This document shows, one piece after another, positions 1 to 8,165 of a DNA stretch of 64,000 nt. The stretch spans positions 9,436 through 73,435 of the forward strand of contig CABTXQ010000002.1 of assembly GCA_902488835.1 (NCBI GenBank), written 5' to 3'. Positions within the stretch are counted from its first letter, which is position 1, and each line of letters starts with the position of its first letter. Source of the DNA: an uncultured Ileibacterium sp. (GTDB taxonomy: Bacteria > Bacillota > Clostridia > Peptostreptococcales > Anaerovoracaceae). The translations under genes were made by a program, and so were the position numbers. The notes below the pieces were generated by a model. That model had not been told where the DNA came from. It made no database searches and was given only the letters and a program-made list of their open reading frames with translations.

Positions 1-131
1 GAGAAGAGGAGAAAAATGCGGACGATCTTATAAAGAAGTTCGAATTATACGGAAAAGATGCAAAGGGCCTATATGAACTCAATAAAGAACTTCTAGCACG
101 TGTGTATAGCGCACCTTCATTGACATTATAA
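1..131 (+). CDS. 3' end of an unidentified gene
   Basis: An open frame entering from the left edge gives 42 C-terminal residues, rich in Lys and Glu, ending in SAPSLTL before a TAA stop. It is immediately followed by a strong hairpin terminator, which supports it being the end of a real gene. The fragment is too short and carries no motif, so no function is assigned. Confidence 0.55.
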   Translation, partial: EEEKNADDLIKKFELYGKDAKGLYELNKELLARVYSAPSLTL

Positions 132-153
132 TTGTGAGATTTAATAAATAATA

Positions 154-189
154 AAAGAGCGATGGTTTGATACAAAGCCATCGCTCTTT
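154..189. terminator. bidirectional intrinsic terminator
   Basis: A perfect 12-bp stem, AAAGAGCGATGG (154-165) with CCATCGCTCTTT (178-189), has A/T-rich flanks on both sides. It lies between the end of the left-edge plus-strand gene and the end of the minus-strand thiC, so it can serve both. Confidence 0.85.
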
Positions 190-207
190 AACTCTATTCT
201 TTATTCT

Positions 208-1521
208 CTATAGAATATCTATATGTTCTCCAGCAAGAGCCTTATTCATGCTTCTTACTGCACAGAACTTACCACACATTGAGCACGTATCTTTGTGATC
301 ATCTTCAGGAAGTCTGTCATCACGGATAGCTTTTGCGGTTACAGGATCGAGAGCACATTCATATTGAGCATCCCAGTCAAGATTTCTCCTTGCATCAGCC
401 ATTTTATCATCTATATCTCTTGCGTTAGGTATTCCCTTTGCAATATCTGCAGCATGTGCAGCTATTTTTGATGCGATTATACCGTTCTTTACGTCATCTA
501 CATTAGGGAGTGCAAGGTGTTCAGCAGGTGTTACATAGCAAAGGAATGCGGCACCATTCATAGCTGCTACAGCTCCACCAATTGCAGATGTAATGTGATC
601 ATAACCAGGTGCTATGTCAGTTACAATAGGACCGAGAACGTAGAATGGTGCGCCCATACAAATTCCCTCTTGTATCTTCATATTTGCTGCTACCTGATCA
701 AGAGGCACATGTCCAGGACCTTCTACCATAACTTGAACATTATGATTCCATGCACGCTTTGTGAGTTCACCTAGTCTTACTAACTCTTCGATTTGGCAAA
801 CATCTGTGGCATCTGCAAGGCAGCCAGGTCTGCAAGCATCTCCAAGAGATATTGTAACGTCATGTTCTTCACAGATTTTTAGAATTTCATCGTAGTATTC
901 GTAGAATGGATTTTCTTCTCCGGTCATACTCATCCATGCAAATACAAGGGAACCACCTCTACTTACTATATTCATCTTGCGCTTATGTTTTTTTATCTGA
1001 TCAATTGTTTTTCTTGTTATTCCGCAGTGAAGGGTTACAAAGTCAACTCCGTCTTCTGCGTGAAGTCTTATTACATCGAGAAAATCCTGAGCAGTGAGTG
1101 TATCAAGGTCTCTTTGATAGTGGATTACACTGTCATAAACCGGAACTGTTCCTATCATAGCAGGGCATTCACTCGTAAGCTTTTTACGGAAAGGCTGGGT
1201 ATCTCCATGGCTTGAAAGATCCATTATTGCCTCAGCTCCAAGGTCAACAGCCTTCATAACCTTCTGCATTTCAATATCGTAATCCTTGCAGTCTCTTGAA
1301 ACACCAAGATTTACATTGATCTTAGTCCTAAGCATGCTTCCAATGCCTTCAGGGCTTATGCTCTTATGGGATTTATTACATGGAATTGCAATTTTTCCCT
1401 CTGAAACAAGTTCTCTAATACGCTCTGCCGACAAATGCTCCTTAGATGCAACAATATCCATTTCAGGAGTAATTATTCCCTTTCTTGCTGCATCCATCTG
1501 TGTTGTGTAATTTCTTTCCAT
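208..1521 (-). CDS. thiC: phosphomethylpyrimidine synthase ThiC
   Basis: ThiC converts aminoimidazole ribotide to the hydroxymethylpyrimidine phosphate half of thiamine, using a [4Fe-4S] cluster and S-adenosylmethionine in the cytoplasm. The 437-residue product is the short form without the extra N-terminal domain of proteobacterial enzymes. It carries the family segments [12 protein letters not shown] and [20 protein letters not shown], and near the C-terminus the cysteines of CSMCGKFC, the cluster ligands. The ATG at 1521 is preferred over an in-frame TTG one codon earlier because GAGGAGG lies 7 nt upstream. The gene stands alone behind a TPP riboswitch and attenuator, so it should be switched off when thiamine pyrophosphate is plentiful. 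Confidence 0.97.
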   Translation of the reverse strand: MERNYTTQMDAARKGIITPEMDIVASKEHLSAERIRELVSEGKIAIPCNKSHKSISPEGIGSMLRTKINVNLGVSRDCKDYDIEMQKVMKAVDLGAEAIMDLSSHGDTQPFRKKLTSECPAMIGTVPVYDSVIHYQRDLDTLTAQDFLDVIRLHAEDGVDFVTLHCGITRKTIDQIKKHKRKMNIVSRGGSLVFAWMSMTGEENPFYEYYDEILKICEEHDVTISLGDACRPGCLADATDVCQIEELVRLGELTKRAWNHNVQVMVEGPGHVPLDQVAANMKIQEGICMGAPFYVLGPIVTDIAPGYDHITSAIGGAVAAMNGAAFLCYVTPAEHLALPNVDDVKNGIIASKIAAHAADIAKGIPNARDIDDKMADARRNLDWDAQYECALDPVTAKAIRDDRLPEDDHKDTCSMCGKFCAVRSMNKALAGEHIDIL

Positions 1522-1623
1522 CAAAGTACCTCCTCATGGTTCTTTAGTCTAAAACATGACTATAGATTTTATATAGCGGCATGAAAGTGGTGCTCCCGAT
1601 CAACCGCTTATTTAATTATTTGA

Positions 1624-1660
1624 ATAAAAAATACAAGGCGCCAATAATAATCACCTTGTA
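1624..1660 (-). terminator. attenuator hairpin of the thiC leader
   Basis: On the minus strand a 7-bp stem (TACAAGG at 1632-1638 with CCTTGTA at 1654-1660) is followed by a T-rich run, the complement of the A tract at 1624-1631. It sits between the TPP aptamer and thiC, the position expected for the expression platform of a transcription-terminating riboswitch. Confidence 0.8.
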
Positions 1661-1687
1661 AAACATTTATTCATAAGACATCAAGGC

Positions 1688-1772
1688 AATTCCTACGTTG
1701 GCATTATCCATATCAGGTTCGTGGGTCCGGGATTTGAATCCCTGTCTCAGCTTAATTAAGCTCCCCATGCAC
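1688..1772 (-). promoter_or_regulatory. TPP riboswitch (THI element)
   Basis: Read on the minus strand, the segment contains the diagnostic THI-box blocks in order: GGGGAGC, CTGAGA, then ACCTGATATGGATAATGCCA and CGTAGGAA. These form the three-way-junction aptamer that binds thiamine pyrophosphate. It precedes thiC and is followed by an intrinsic terminator, so ligand binding is expected to cause premature termination. Confidence 0.96.
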
Positions 1773-1801
1773 TTGCATTTTATTCATTTATCTACGTGCA
1801 C

Positions 1802-1830
1802 AATCTAGCACATAATTTCCATGTTGTCAA
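1802..1830 (-). promoter_or_regulatory. promoter of the thiC riboswitch transcript
   Basis: On the minus strand TTGACA (1825-1830) and TAGATT (1802-1807) are separated by 17 bp. A TG one base before the -10 box makes it an extended -10. The start point would fall near 1795, just upstream of the TPP aptamer. It is divergent from the promoter at 1849. Confidence 0.7.
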
Positions 1831-1848
1831 TGATGGGCAATATTTCTA

Positions 1849-1877
1849 TTTACATAGCATGCATTTAATAATATAAT
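1849..1877 (+). promoter_or_regulatory. promoter of the first ABC uptake operon
   Basis: TTTACA (1849-1854) and a consensus TATAAT (1872-1877) are spaced by 17 bp. They lie about 50 bp upstream of the lipoprotein gene at 1929, which has its own GGAGG ribosome binding site. No clear operator was found next to it. Confidence 0.75.
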
Positions 1878-1928
1878 ACGGTATGGTAAAAAAAAACCTA
1901 ACGATATGAAAAAATGGAGGAATAAGAA

Positions 1929-3035
1929 ATGAGGAAGAAGATTTTGGGACTTTTTGCATTGCTTATGGTTCTTGTTCTTGCATTCAGCATGACAGGATGC
2001 GAGGCAGACAAAGCTAAATCATCAAGCAAAGAGAAATCCATTGAAAGAGAAGAGTGGACTTTCAAAGATCAAGCGGATAATGAGGTAACAGTTAAGGTGC
2101 CTGTAAAATCTATGGTAGTTCTTCAGCACCACTCAATTGATATCCTTGCACAACTTGGTGCACAGGATAAGATTGTCGGTGTTGAATCAAAGTGGGAATC
2201 TGATCTTGGATCATATATCAAGGACGCTTTCCCTGAAATTGAATCCCTACCTACACCTGGAGACTTGAAGAGCTGTAACGTTGAGGAGGTTGCAAAATTA
2301 AAACCTGATGTAGTGATCGCTGCTCCCCAGGCTAACCAGGATTCAATAAATAAGATAAAAGAACTTGGAATACCTGTAGTTGTAATTTCACTGAGAAGTG
2401 AGGGAAAACAGAAAGAAGCTCAGAATCCAGAATTAAAGGATGCGGATAAGGCATATACTGACGGATGTAAATGGGCTATAGAGACACTTGGTAAGTTGAC
2501 AGGAAAAGATGACAAGGCAAAGGAACTTTGGCAGTTCTGTTTAGAGAGCAGAAAAATTGTCGATAAATCACTTAAGGATGTTTCAGAAAAAGACAAGAAG
2601 ACTGTATTTATTGCCAATGAGAACAATCAGACATATGGTAATGATAAGTACGTAGGCTGCATGCTTGAAAGAGCCGGTGGAGTAAACGTAGCTGCTAAGG
2701 ATATACAGGGATATAAGCCTTATACATTTGAACAGCTTGCTAACTGGAATCCGGATGTAATCATTGTTCAGGACAGATATAAAGAGGTATATGACGGAAT
2801 TAAAAAAGACAGCCGCTATAAATCATTAAAAGCTGTTAAAGACGGAAACGTCATCCTAGCACCTTATTGGACAAAGCCATGGGGTAATCCTGATGCTGAT
2901 TCAATAGCACTTGGGGAACTCTGGCTCGCTCATAAGCTCTATCCAGATAAAATCGATAGCAAGATTGTAAACAAGAGGGCTAACAAATTCTATAAGGATT
3001 TCTATGGCATTGAATTCAAGGATAAAGTTAAGTAA
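1929..3035 (+). CDS. FecB/BtuF-type ABC substrate-binding lipoprotein (system 1)
   Basis: This is the extracytoplasmic receptor of a metal-chelate uptake ABC transporter, captured on the outer face of the membrane. The N-terminus is a lipoprotein signal peptide with lipobox SMTGC (Cys24), followed by a Lys/Ser/Glu linker. The body has the two-lobed Peripla_BP_2 pattern: an early DNEVTVKVPVK strand, LAQLGAQDKIVG, LKPDVVIAAP, and a C-terminal lobe with NPDVIIVQD and GELWLAHKLYP. Length (368) is usual for the family. A FecCD permease and an ATPase follow within 25 nt, forming a complete importer. Ligands of this family include ferric siderophores, heme, corrinoids and molybdate. Sequence alone does not choose among them. 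Confidence 0.88.
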   Translation: MRKKILGLFALLMVLVLAFSMTGCEADKAKSSSKEKSIEREEWTFKDQADNEVTVKVPVKSMVVLQHHSIDILAQLGAQDKIVGVESKWESDLGSYIKDAFPEIESLPTPGDLKSCNVEEVAKLKPDVVIAAPQANQDSINKIKELGIPVVVISLRSEGKQKEAQNPELKDADKAYTDGCKWAIETLGKLTGKDDKAKELWQFCLESRKIVDKSLKDVSEKDKKTVFIANENNQTYGNDKYVGCMLERAGGVNVAAKDIQGYKPYTFEQLANWNPDVIIVQDRYKEVYDGIKKDSRYKSLKAVKDGNVILAPYWTKPWGNPDADSIALGELWLAHKLYPDKIDSKIVNKRANKFYKDFYGIEFKDKVK

Positions 3036-3050
3036 GTTTGGAGGCTTCTT

Positions 3051-4058
3051 ATGTCAAAGGTAAAAAACATAAGTGAATCGTTGATTTTCGTTTTATTGCC
3101 TTTAATAATAATATTAATTTCACTGTGCGTCGGAGCATATGATGTATCTATAACAGATATATTTAAGATATTTGCGTCCAAATTTACTCATGATAATAGT
3201 GGTGTAGAAGCGATAGCAGCAAGCATAATATTAGACACGAGATTGCCGAGGATAATCGGAGCTGTTCTAGTTGGGGCGGGACTTTCAGTTTCAGGAGCTG
3301 TATTCCAGTGCATTTTCAAGAATCCGCTCGCGGACCCTTATACACTTGGTGTCTCAAACGGAGCAGGCTTCGGTGCGGCAGTTGCGATAGTGTTATCAGT
3401 ATCTTCGCTATCAGTTCAATCTTTTGCGATGGCATTTGGAATATTTGCAGTGTTTTTAACATTTTTATTATCAATAAAAAATAATAAGTCTACAGTAACA
3501 CTCATACTTTCCGGAATGCTCGTAAGTGCCCTTTTTTCATCACTTGTCTCCCTTATCAAATTTGTAGCGGACCCTTTTGAAAAGCTGCCACAGATAATAT
3601 ATTGGTTGATGGGTACAATGGTGGGCATTAATTACAGCAAAATAATTTCCGTACTGCCTGCTTACATCATAGCTATGCTTATAATATATCTTTACAGATG
3701 GAGAATTAATGTTTTAAGTATGGGAGATGTACAAGCTAAGTCATTTGGAATTGACGTAAAGAAAGATAGAATGGTTGTTATCATTGCAAGCACTTTACTA
3801 ACGGCATTGGTTGTAAGTATTTCAGGAATTATCGGATGGGTTGGAATTGTGGTTCCGCATCTGGCAAGGCTTCTAGTCGGACCGGACTTCAGAAAACTTA
3901 TGCTTGTATCCATATCACTAGGCATTTCATACCTTCTCATCATTGATGATATATGTAGAAGTTTGACATCGATGGAAATCCCTATTGGAGTAGTAACAGG
4001 AATTATAGGTATACCGGTATTTGTATATTTTATATATACCAGAAAGGTTAATTGGTAA
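3051..4058 (+). CDS. FecCD-family ABC transporter permease (system 1)
   Basis: An integral membrane subunit of 335 residues with many hydrophobic segments, as in the roughly ten-helix BtuC/FecD fold. Family hallmarks are TRLPRIIGAVLVGAGLSVSG near the N-terminus, FKNPLADPYTLGVSNGAGFG after it, and the cytoplasmic coupling segment GIIGWVGIVVPHLARLLVGP toward the C-terminus. It begins 16 nt after the receptor gene, with GGAGG before the ATG. Its stop codon overlaps the ATPase start by one base, indicating translational coupling. A second, clearly paralogous permease lies at 8155. Confidence 0.92.
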   Translation: MSKVKNISESLIFVLLPLIIILISLCVGAYDVSITDIFKIFASKFTHDNSGVEAIAASIILDTRLPRIIGAVLVGAGLSVSGAVFQCIFKNPLADPYTLGVSNGAGFGAAVAIVLSVSSLSVQSFAMAFGIFAVFLTFLLSIKNNKSTVTLILSGMLVSALFSSLVSLIKFVADPFEKLPQIIYWLMGTMVGINYSKIISVLPAYIIAMLIIYLYRWRINVLSMGDVQAKSFGIDVKKDRMVVIIASTLLTALVVSISGIIGWVGIVVPHLARLLVGPDFRKLMLVSISLGISYLLIIDDICRSLTSMEIPIGVVTGIIGIPVFVYFIYTRKVNW

Positions 4059-4864
4059 TGGAGCTGAAAGTTAAATCAATAAATTTTGGATACGATGAAA
4101 ATAGAAAAGTAATAAAAGATGTTTCATTTGAATTTTCAGCTTCACAAATACTTTGCATCTTGGGGGCAAATGGAACAGGTAAAAGTACTTTGTTAAAATG
4201 TATGATAGGCGAAGAGAAGGCAAACGGTGATATCCTTATAGACGATAAAAATATAAAGGAATATAACACAAGACAGTTAGCACAGAAATTCGCCTATATA
4301 CCGCAGACTACAGATGCAACATTTTCCTTTAGAGTTATAGATGTAATACTCATGGGAAGGACTGCATACATAGACTATTTCGGAACACCGGATAAATCAG
4401 ATATTGATCTTGCGATGGAAAAGATGAATTTTCTAGGCATAGGATATTTGAAGGAAAAACTATTCAATGAAATATCAGGAGGAGAACGTCAACTCGTAAT
4501 GATTGCAGCTGCTATGACACAGGAGCCTGAACTGATGATTTTCGATGAGCCGACAGCACATCTAGATTTCGGAAATTCATACAGATTCTTAGATCTTGTC
4601 AAAAAACTGCAGCAAAATGGAATTGGCATTATCATGACTACACATTTTCCTGAGCACGCATTGTTTCTGAAAGGAGACACACTTATTCTTAAGGATGGTG
4701 TTATTATGAGCAAAGGAAAAGCTGATGACATAATTACAGAGAAAAACATGTCAAAGCTATACGGAATTGAGGTGAATATAAGAGAGATAGAAGATAGAAT
4801 AGTATGCATACCAGGTAAAATGAACCCAAAGACGACAGAATTGTTTTCAAATAATCTTGTCTAA
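4058..4864 (+). CDS. FecE/BtuD-type ABC transporter ATPase (system 1)
   Basis: The cytoplasmic ATPase that powers system 1. It has Walker A GANGTGKST, signature ISGGERQLVMIAAAM, Walker B LMIFDEPTAHLD and the switch histidine region TTHFPEH. The ATG at 4058 overlaps the permease stop as TAATG. An in-frame TTG two codons earlier is less likely. Length (268) is normal for the family. The gene ends this first transport unit. A new promoter starts around its stop codon, so the following ECF gene is controlled separately. Confidence 0.92.
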   Translation: MELKVKSINFGYDENRKVIKDVSFEFSASQILCILGANGTGKSTLLKCMIGEEKANGDILIDDKNIKEYNTRQLAQKFAYIPQTTDATFSFRVIDVILMGRTAYIDYFGTPDKSDIDLAMEKMNFLGIGYLKEKLFNEISGGERQLVMIAAAMTQEPELMIFDEPTAHLDFGNSYRFLDLVKKLQQNGIGIIMTTHFPEHALFLKGDTLILKDGVIMSKGKADDIITEKNMSKLYGIEVNIREIEDRIVCIPGKMNPKTTELFSNNLV

Positions 4865-4886
4865 GTGCATATGAATTTGTTATAAT
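4857..4886 (+). promoter_or_regulatory. promoter of the ECF-component transcript
   Basis: TTGTCT (4857-4862) and TATAAT (4881-4886) are spaced by 18 bp, and the -10 box has an upstream TG one base away (extended -10). Transcription from about 4893 would give a leader of about 150 nt before the ATG at 5044. Confidence 0.65.
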
Positions 4887-4892
4887 TCCATA

Positions 4893-5043
4893 TAGCAATA
4901 TTTTCATATGCCCGCTCGAGCTCATTAGCAAAGCAGGGAATCAAAGTGAAAAATATTGTCAATATTAATTATTTCACACCCGTAAGAATTTGCGGGGCTC
5001 ATCGCTGTATCCTTGTAAGGAGCGGCAGAAGGAGGATTATAAA
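4893..5043 (+). promoter_or_regulatory. structured 5' leader, possible riboswitch of unknown class
   Basis: The 150-nt leader contains an outer stem, CAATATTTTCA (4896-4906) with TGAAAAATATTG (4947-4958). It encloses a 40-nt core holding CCCGCTCGAGC and GCAGGG. The same 3' strand can instead form GTGAAA...TTTCAC with inner AATATT arms (4946-4977), so the two folds exclude each other. Further hairpins are CCCG/CGGG (4979-4996) and CCTTGTAAGG (5011-5020), just before the AAGGAGG site. No TPP, FMN, cobalamin, THF or preQ1 consensus was recognised. Regulation by ligand is inference. Confidence 0.45.
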
Positions 5044-5667
5044 ATGAATAATAAGTTAGCGAATCCTAAGTATTTGGCACAGCTCGCATTGCTTATAGCA
5101 ATCGAAATTGTAATGAAGCTTGTTGGTCTTGGAAGTGTACCGGTCGGGCCGCTATACATGTCATTTTTGACATTACCGATAGCAATTGGAGCCATATTGA
5201 TGGGGCCTACAGCAGGAGGAATACTTGGAGGAGTCTTTGGAATTGTAAGCTTTAAGGATGCAATAACAGGTGCCTCTGTAATGACCGGCACCTTTTTTCA
5301 ATTTGCACCTGTGAAGACATTTATCCTATGTGTAATCATGCGTATTCTAATGGGAATATGTGTGGGACTTATATTTAAAGCTCTTGATAAGGCATTAAAG
5401 GGAAATACAGTTTCGTATGTTATTGGATCTTTAAGTGCACCCATATTGAATACCTTGTTCTTCATGGGATTTATTGTCCTCGCATTTTATAAGACTGATT
5501 ATATACAGAACCTTGTTCATAATCTCGGAGTTCATAATCCTTTAACATTTGTAATAGCTCTAGTCGGAGTACAGGGACTCACTGAAGCAGTAGTTTGCTG
5601 CATACTTGGAACGATTATTACAAAAGCTTTGTCAAAGGCATTGGGAAGAAGCATAAGTGCTGAATAG
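5044..5667 (+). CDS. ECF transporter S component
   Basis: A 207-residue membrane protein that fits the substrate-specific subunit of energy-coupling-factor vitamin importers. These work with a shared EcfT-EcfA1-EcfA2 module, not present in this window. About six hydrophobic helices are visible. The segment PLYMSFLTLPIAIGAILMGP, followed by GGILGGVFGIVSF, is the usual S-component core. The ATG at 5044 is placed by AAGGAGG 8 nt upstream; a longer frame from 4990 runs through the leader and is rejected. The substrate is not clear: pantothenate, folate and corrinoid carriers share this look. The neighbouring CobC-like phosphatase and FecCD systems make a corrinoid conceivable. Confidence 0.8.
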   Translation: MNNKLANPKYLAQLALLIAIEIVMKLVGLGSVPVGPLYMSFLTLPIAIGAILMGPTAGGILGGVFGIVSFKDAITGASVMTGTFFQFAPVKTFILCVIMRILMGICVGLIFKALDKALKGNTVSYVIGSLSAPILNTLFFMGFIVLAFYKTDYIQNLVHNLGVHNPLTFVIALVGVQGLTEAVVCCILGTIITKALSKALGRSISAE

Positions 5668-5686
5668 ATAATATCGGTGAGACTTT

Positions 5687-6262
5687 ATGAAAATTTGGCT
5701 TGTTAGACATGGTCAGACAAATCTAAATAAATACAAACTCATGCAGGGAAGAACGGATGAACTGCTAAACGATATCGGAAGAAGTCAGGGAGAAAAAGCT
5801 AGGAAATTTGTAGAGGATATAGAGTTTGATGCGGTATATGCAAGCCCGCTCATTAGGGCTATCGAGACAGCTTCAATAGTATCAGGCCTACCGATGTCTG
5901 ATGTAATAATTGATAAACGGATAACTGAGGTTGATTTCGGGAAATATGAACTATGTAAATACTCAAAATTAGGGATAAGAATGTCTCTTTATTGGGCACT
6001 GCCCGAAGTATTTTCTGCACCTGACGGAGTTGAAGATTTGAAATCTATGATTAGTAGAAGCCAATCCTTCCTAAAGGACATTGAAAACAAAAATTATAAG
6101 AATGTACTCATCGCATCACACGGAGGAATATTAAGAGCCATGAACGGCTATCTCCTAGATAGGAGAAACGGACTTAAATGGCGTCCCAAGATGCATAACT
6201 GTGAGATTCGGCTTTACAGTTCTGAAAACGGAATTCATTCTTTCATAAAGACTCTTAAGTAA
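5687..6262 (+). CDS. histidine phosphatase family protein (CobC/GpmB-like)
   Basis: A 191-residue cytoplasmic phosphatase of the histidine acid phosphatase/phosphoglycerate mutase superfamily. The phospho-accepting histidine is in VRHGQTN (His8), with the arginine of YASPLIRAIETA, the glutamate of ITEVDFGKYE and the second histidine of IASHGG completing the site. It lies 19 nt after the ECF component and ends at a terminator, so the two genes form a unit. In corrinoid salvage an enzyme of this family (CobC) removes phosphate from alpha-ribazole phosphate. The same fold also serves many unrelated phosphate esters, so that assignment is only suggested by context. Confidence 0.82.
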   Translation: MKIWLVRHGQTNLNKYKLMQGRTDELLNDIGRSQGEKARKFVEDIEFDAVYASPLIRAIETASIVSGLPMSDVIIDKRITEVDFGKYELCKYSKLGIRMSLYWALPEVFSAPDGVEDLKSMISRSQSFLKDIENKNYKNVLIASHGGILRAMNGYLLDRRNGLKWRPKMHNCEIRLYSSENGIHSFIKTLK

Positions 6263-6287
6263 TACCCTCAAATGAGGGTATTTTTTT
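6262..6287 (+). terminator. intrinsic terminator after the phosphatase gene
   Basis: An 8-bp stem ATACCCTC (6262-6269) with GAGGGTAT (6274-6281) and loop AAAT is followed by seven T. It overlaps the last base of the stop codon. Confidence 0.92.
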
Positions 6288-6302
6288 ATGTACATCTATC
6301 TA

Positions 6303-6331
6303 TTGACATAAAGGGAAAAACACAATAAAAT
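6303..6331 (+). promoter_or_regulatory. promoter of the second ABC uptake operon
   Basis: A consensus TTGACA (6303-6308) and TAAAAT (6326-6331) are spaced by 17 bp, about 60 bp before the lipoprotein ATG at 6390 and directly after the preceding terminator. Confidence 0.82.
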
Positions 6332-6389
6332 AATAACGTTAGATTTTATAAAAGCGAACGGCATAATATTAATTATTGAGGAGAAAAAA

Positions 6390-7466
6390 ATGAAAAAGAA
6401 GAGTTTTGGAATTCTTTTGCTTATGATGATTCTTGCAGTTTCAATGATTATGATGACTGCATGCAACAAGGATGAAAAAAGCGAATCAGATGGTGGTACA
6501 GTAACTTTTACCGATGATGCAGGTAGAAAAGTTGAGATTCCTAAGAATATTAAGAGAATTGCACCATCAGGACCACTAGCTGAACAGGTAATTGAATCAA
6601 TCGCACCAGATAAGATGGTAGCAATATCACAAAAGCCTAAGGGAGAAAAGGAGCAGAAAATTCTTAGCAAATTCATGGATCTTCCGGAAATTGGACAGAT
6701 CTACGGCAAACTTCCTTTTAATGCTGAGTCTCTAGCATCAGCAAACCCTGACATAGTTATAGACATAGGCGAGCCTAAAGATACCGTTGCTTTGGACATG
6801 GATTCTATTAGTGAAAAGAGCGGTACACCAACAATTTTTATTGAGATGAATTTCCAAAATGCTGATGAGGCTTATAAGAAGCTAGGCAAGGTTCTTGGAG
6901 AAGAAAAGAAGGCAGAGAAGCTTGCTAAATATGTTAAGAGAGTAAATGACGAATTAGATTCAGGAATGAAAAAAGTTGGGGACAAGAAGCTTAGTTATGT
7001 ATATTTGACAGGTGATAATGGACTAGGATCAAATCCAAAGGGTTCATTTCATATGCAGATGCTTGACACTATAGGAGAAAATGCTTTTGTAAGTCAGGAA
7101 AAATCACCAAAAGGTGGGGCAAATGAGATTTCACAGGAAGAACTCCTTAAACTTGATCCGGATGTAATAATTTTTGGCCCTGGAAGTGTTTATAACGATG
7201 TGAAGAATGATCCGGTTTTTTCACAGCTAACAGCAATCAAGAAAGGAAAGTATGTAGAAGCACCTTCACTTCCATATAACTGGTTAGGGTTTCCTCCATC
7301 AGTAAATAGATTTATGGGAGCACAGTGGGCTGCACAATTATTCTATCCTGATCAGTTCAAGTACGATTTACAGAAGAGAATTACTGAATACTATGATCTT
7401 TTCTACGGATACAAGCTTTCGGGAAAAGAATATAAAGAAATAATGAAAAACGCATCTTTTAAATAA
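6390..7466 (+). CDS. FecB/BtuF-type ABC substrate-binding lipoprotein (system 2)
   Basis: The second metal-chelate receptor of the window. It has a lipoprotein signal with lipobox MMTAC (Cys25). The N-lobe opens with FTDDAGRKVEIPKNIKRI, typical of Peripla_BP_2 proteins. Later motifs are ANPDIVIDIG, LKLDPDVIIFGPG and NWLGFPPSVNRFMGAQWAA near the C-terminus. At 358 residues it is similar in size to, but clearly diverged from, the receptor at 1929, so the two systems probably take different ligands. It heads an operon of receptor, methyltransferase, permease, ATPase and NTPase. Confidence 0.88.
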   Translation: MKKKSFGILLLMMILAVSMIMMTACNKDEKSESDGGTVTFTDDAGRKVEIPKNIKRIAPSGPLAEQVIESIAPDKMVAISQKPKGEKEQKILSKFMDLPEIGQIYGKLPFNAESLASANPDIVIDIGEPKDTVALDMDSISEKSGTPTIFIEMNFQNADEAYKKLGKVLGEEKKAEKLAKYVKRVNDELDSGMKKVGDKKLSYVYLTGDNGLGSNPKGSFHMQMLDTIGENAFVSQEKSPKGGANEISQEELLKLDPDVIIFGPGSVYNDVKNDPVFSQLTAIKKGKYVEAPSLPYNWLGFPPSVNRFMGAQWAAQLFYPDQFKYDLQKRITEYYDLFYGYKLSGKEYKEIMKNASFK

Positions 7467-7493
7467 TTTAATTAGTACATAAGAGGATATATT

Positions 7494-8165
7494 TTGATCA
7501 AGTGGGAAGGAAAAACATTAAGTGAATACGTAAGAGCAGGACAGTTTGAACCTTATGCGAAAGATGTAGTTGACCGAGTAAAAGAATACATCATTAATAA
7601 GGAGGTTATCGATGCCGGATGTGGTCCCGGTAACATTAGTGTTGCTCTATCTGAATATGCATATAAAGTTATTGGAATTGATACTCAAACCAAAGCAATT
7701 GAATATGCAAAAGAATTATATTCTGATGTAAAAAACTTATCATTCAAGGTCGGAGATATTTTCGATCTTGAATCTAATTCATGCGATGTACTTTTTGGAG
7801 TTTCTATAGGAATGATAGATAAAAAGAATCTGGAGTTAATTAGGATTCCGAGGGAATATCTAATATTTGTAAATACGCTTAAGAGCCAATATTTTCCAAA
7901 AAGAAACCACAATGAATATGACGATACAATTCTTAATAATGGAAATTATAAATACGAGACGTTTAGACTTTCTACATCGTTCGGGCAACCTTTTTTGAAC
8001 TATGATGAGGCAGTCGATTTTATCAGGCGTCATAATCTCTCAGATGATTACGAAAAATTTGCGAAAGAAAACATTAAGGAAATATCATCAGAGTACCCTC
8101 TTTATCTTGAAAACAAGAAAAATATTCAGATAACTGTAATTGAGAGTAAGAACTATGGCAGATAA
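7494..8165 (+). CDS. class I SAM-dependent methyltransferase
   Basis: A 223-residue cytoplasmic protein with a Rossmann-type SAM-binding motif VIDAGCGPGNISVAL (about residues 40-54) and an acidic strand end, VIGIDTQTKAIEYAK. The start is TTG with AAGAGG upstream; no better ATG exists before the SAM motif. It sits between the receptor and permease genes of an ABC importer, and its 3' end overlaps the permease by 11 nt, so it is co-translated with the transporter. This suggests modification of the imported ligand or a derivative. The substrate is unknown. Confidence 0.78.
   Translation: MIKWEGKTLSEYVRAGQFEPYAKDVVDRVKEYIINKEVIDAGCGPGNISVALSEYAYKVIGIDTQTKAIEYAKELYSDVKNLSFKVGDIFDLESNSCDVLFGVSIGMIDKKNLELIRIPREYLIFVNTLKSQYFPKRNHNEYDDTILNNGNYKYETFRLSTSFGQPFLNYDEAVDFIRRHNLSDDYEKFAKENIKEISSEYPLYLENKKNIQITVIESKNYGR

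Noticed and set aside
4893..5043. Cobalamin riboswitch before the ECF gene
   Set aside because: The leader has GGGAAT and GTGAAA-like pieces but lacks the conserved B12-box and the CCACTG core, so it is reported only as an unidentified leader.
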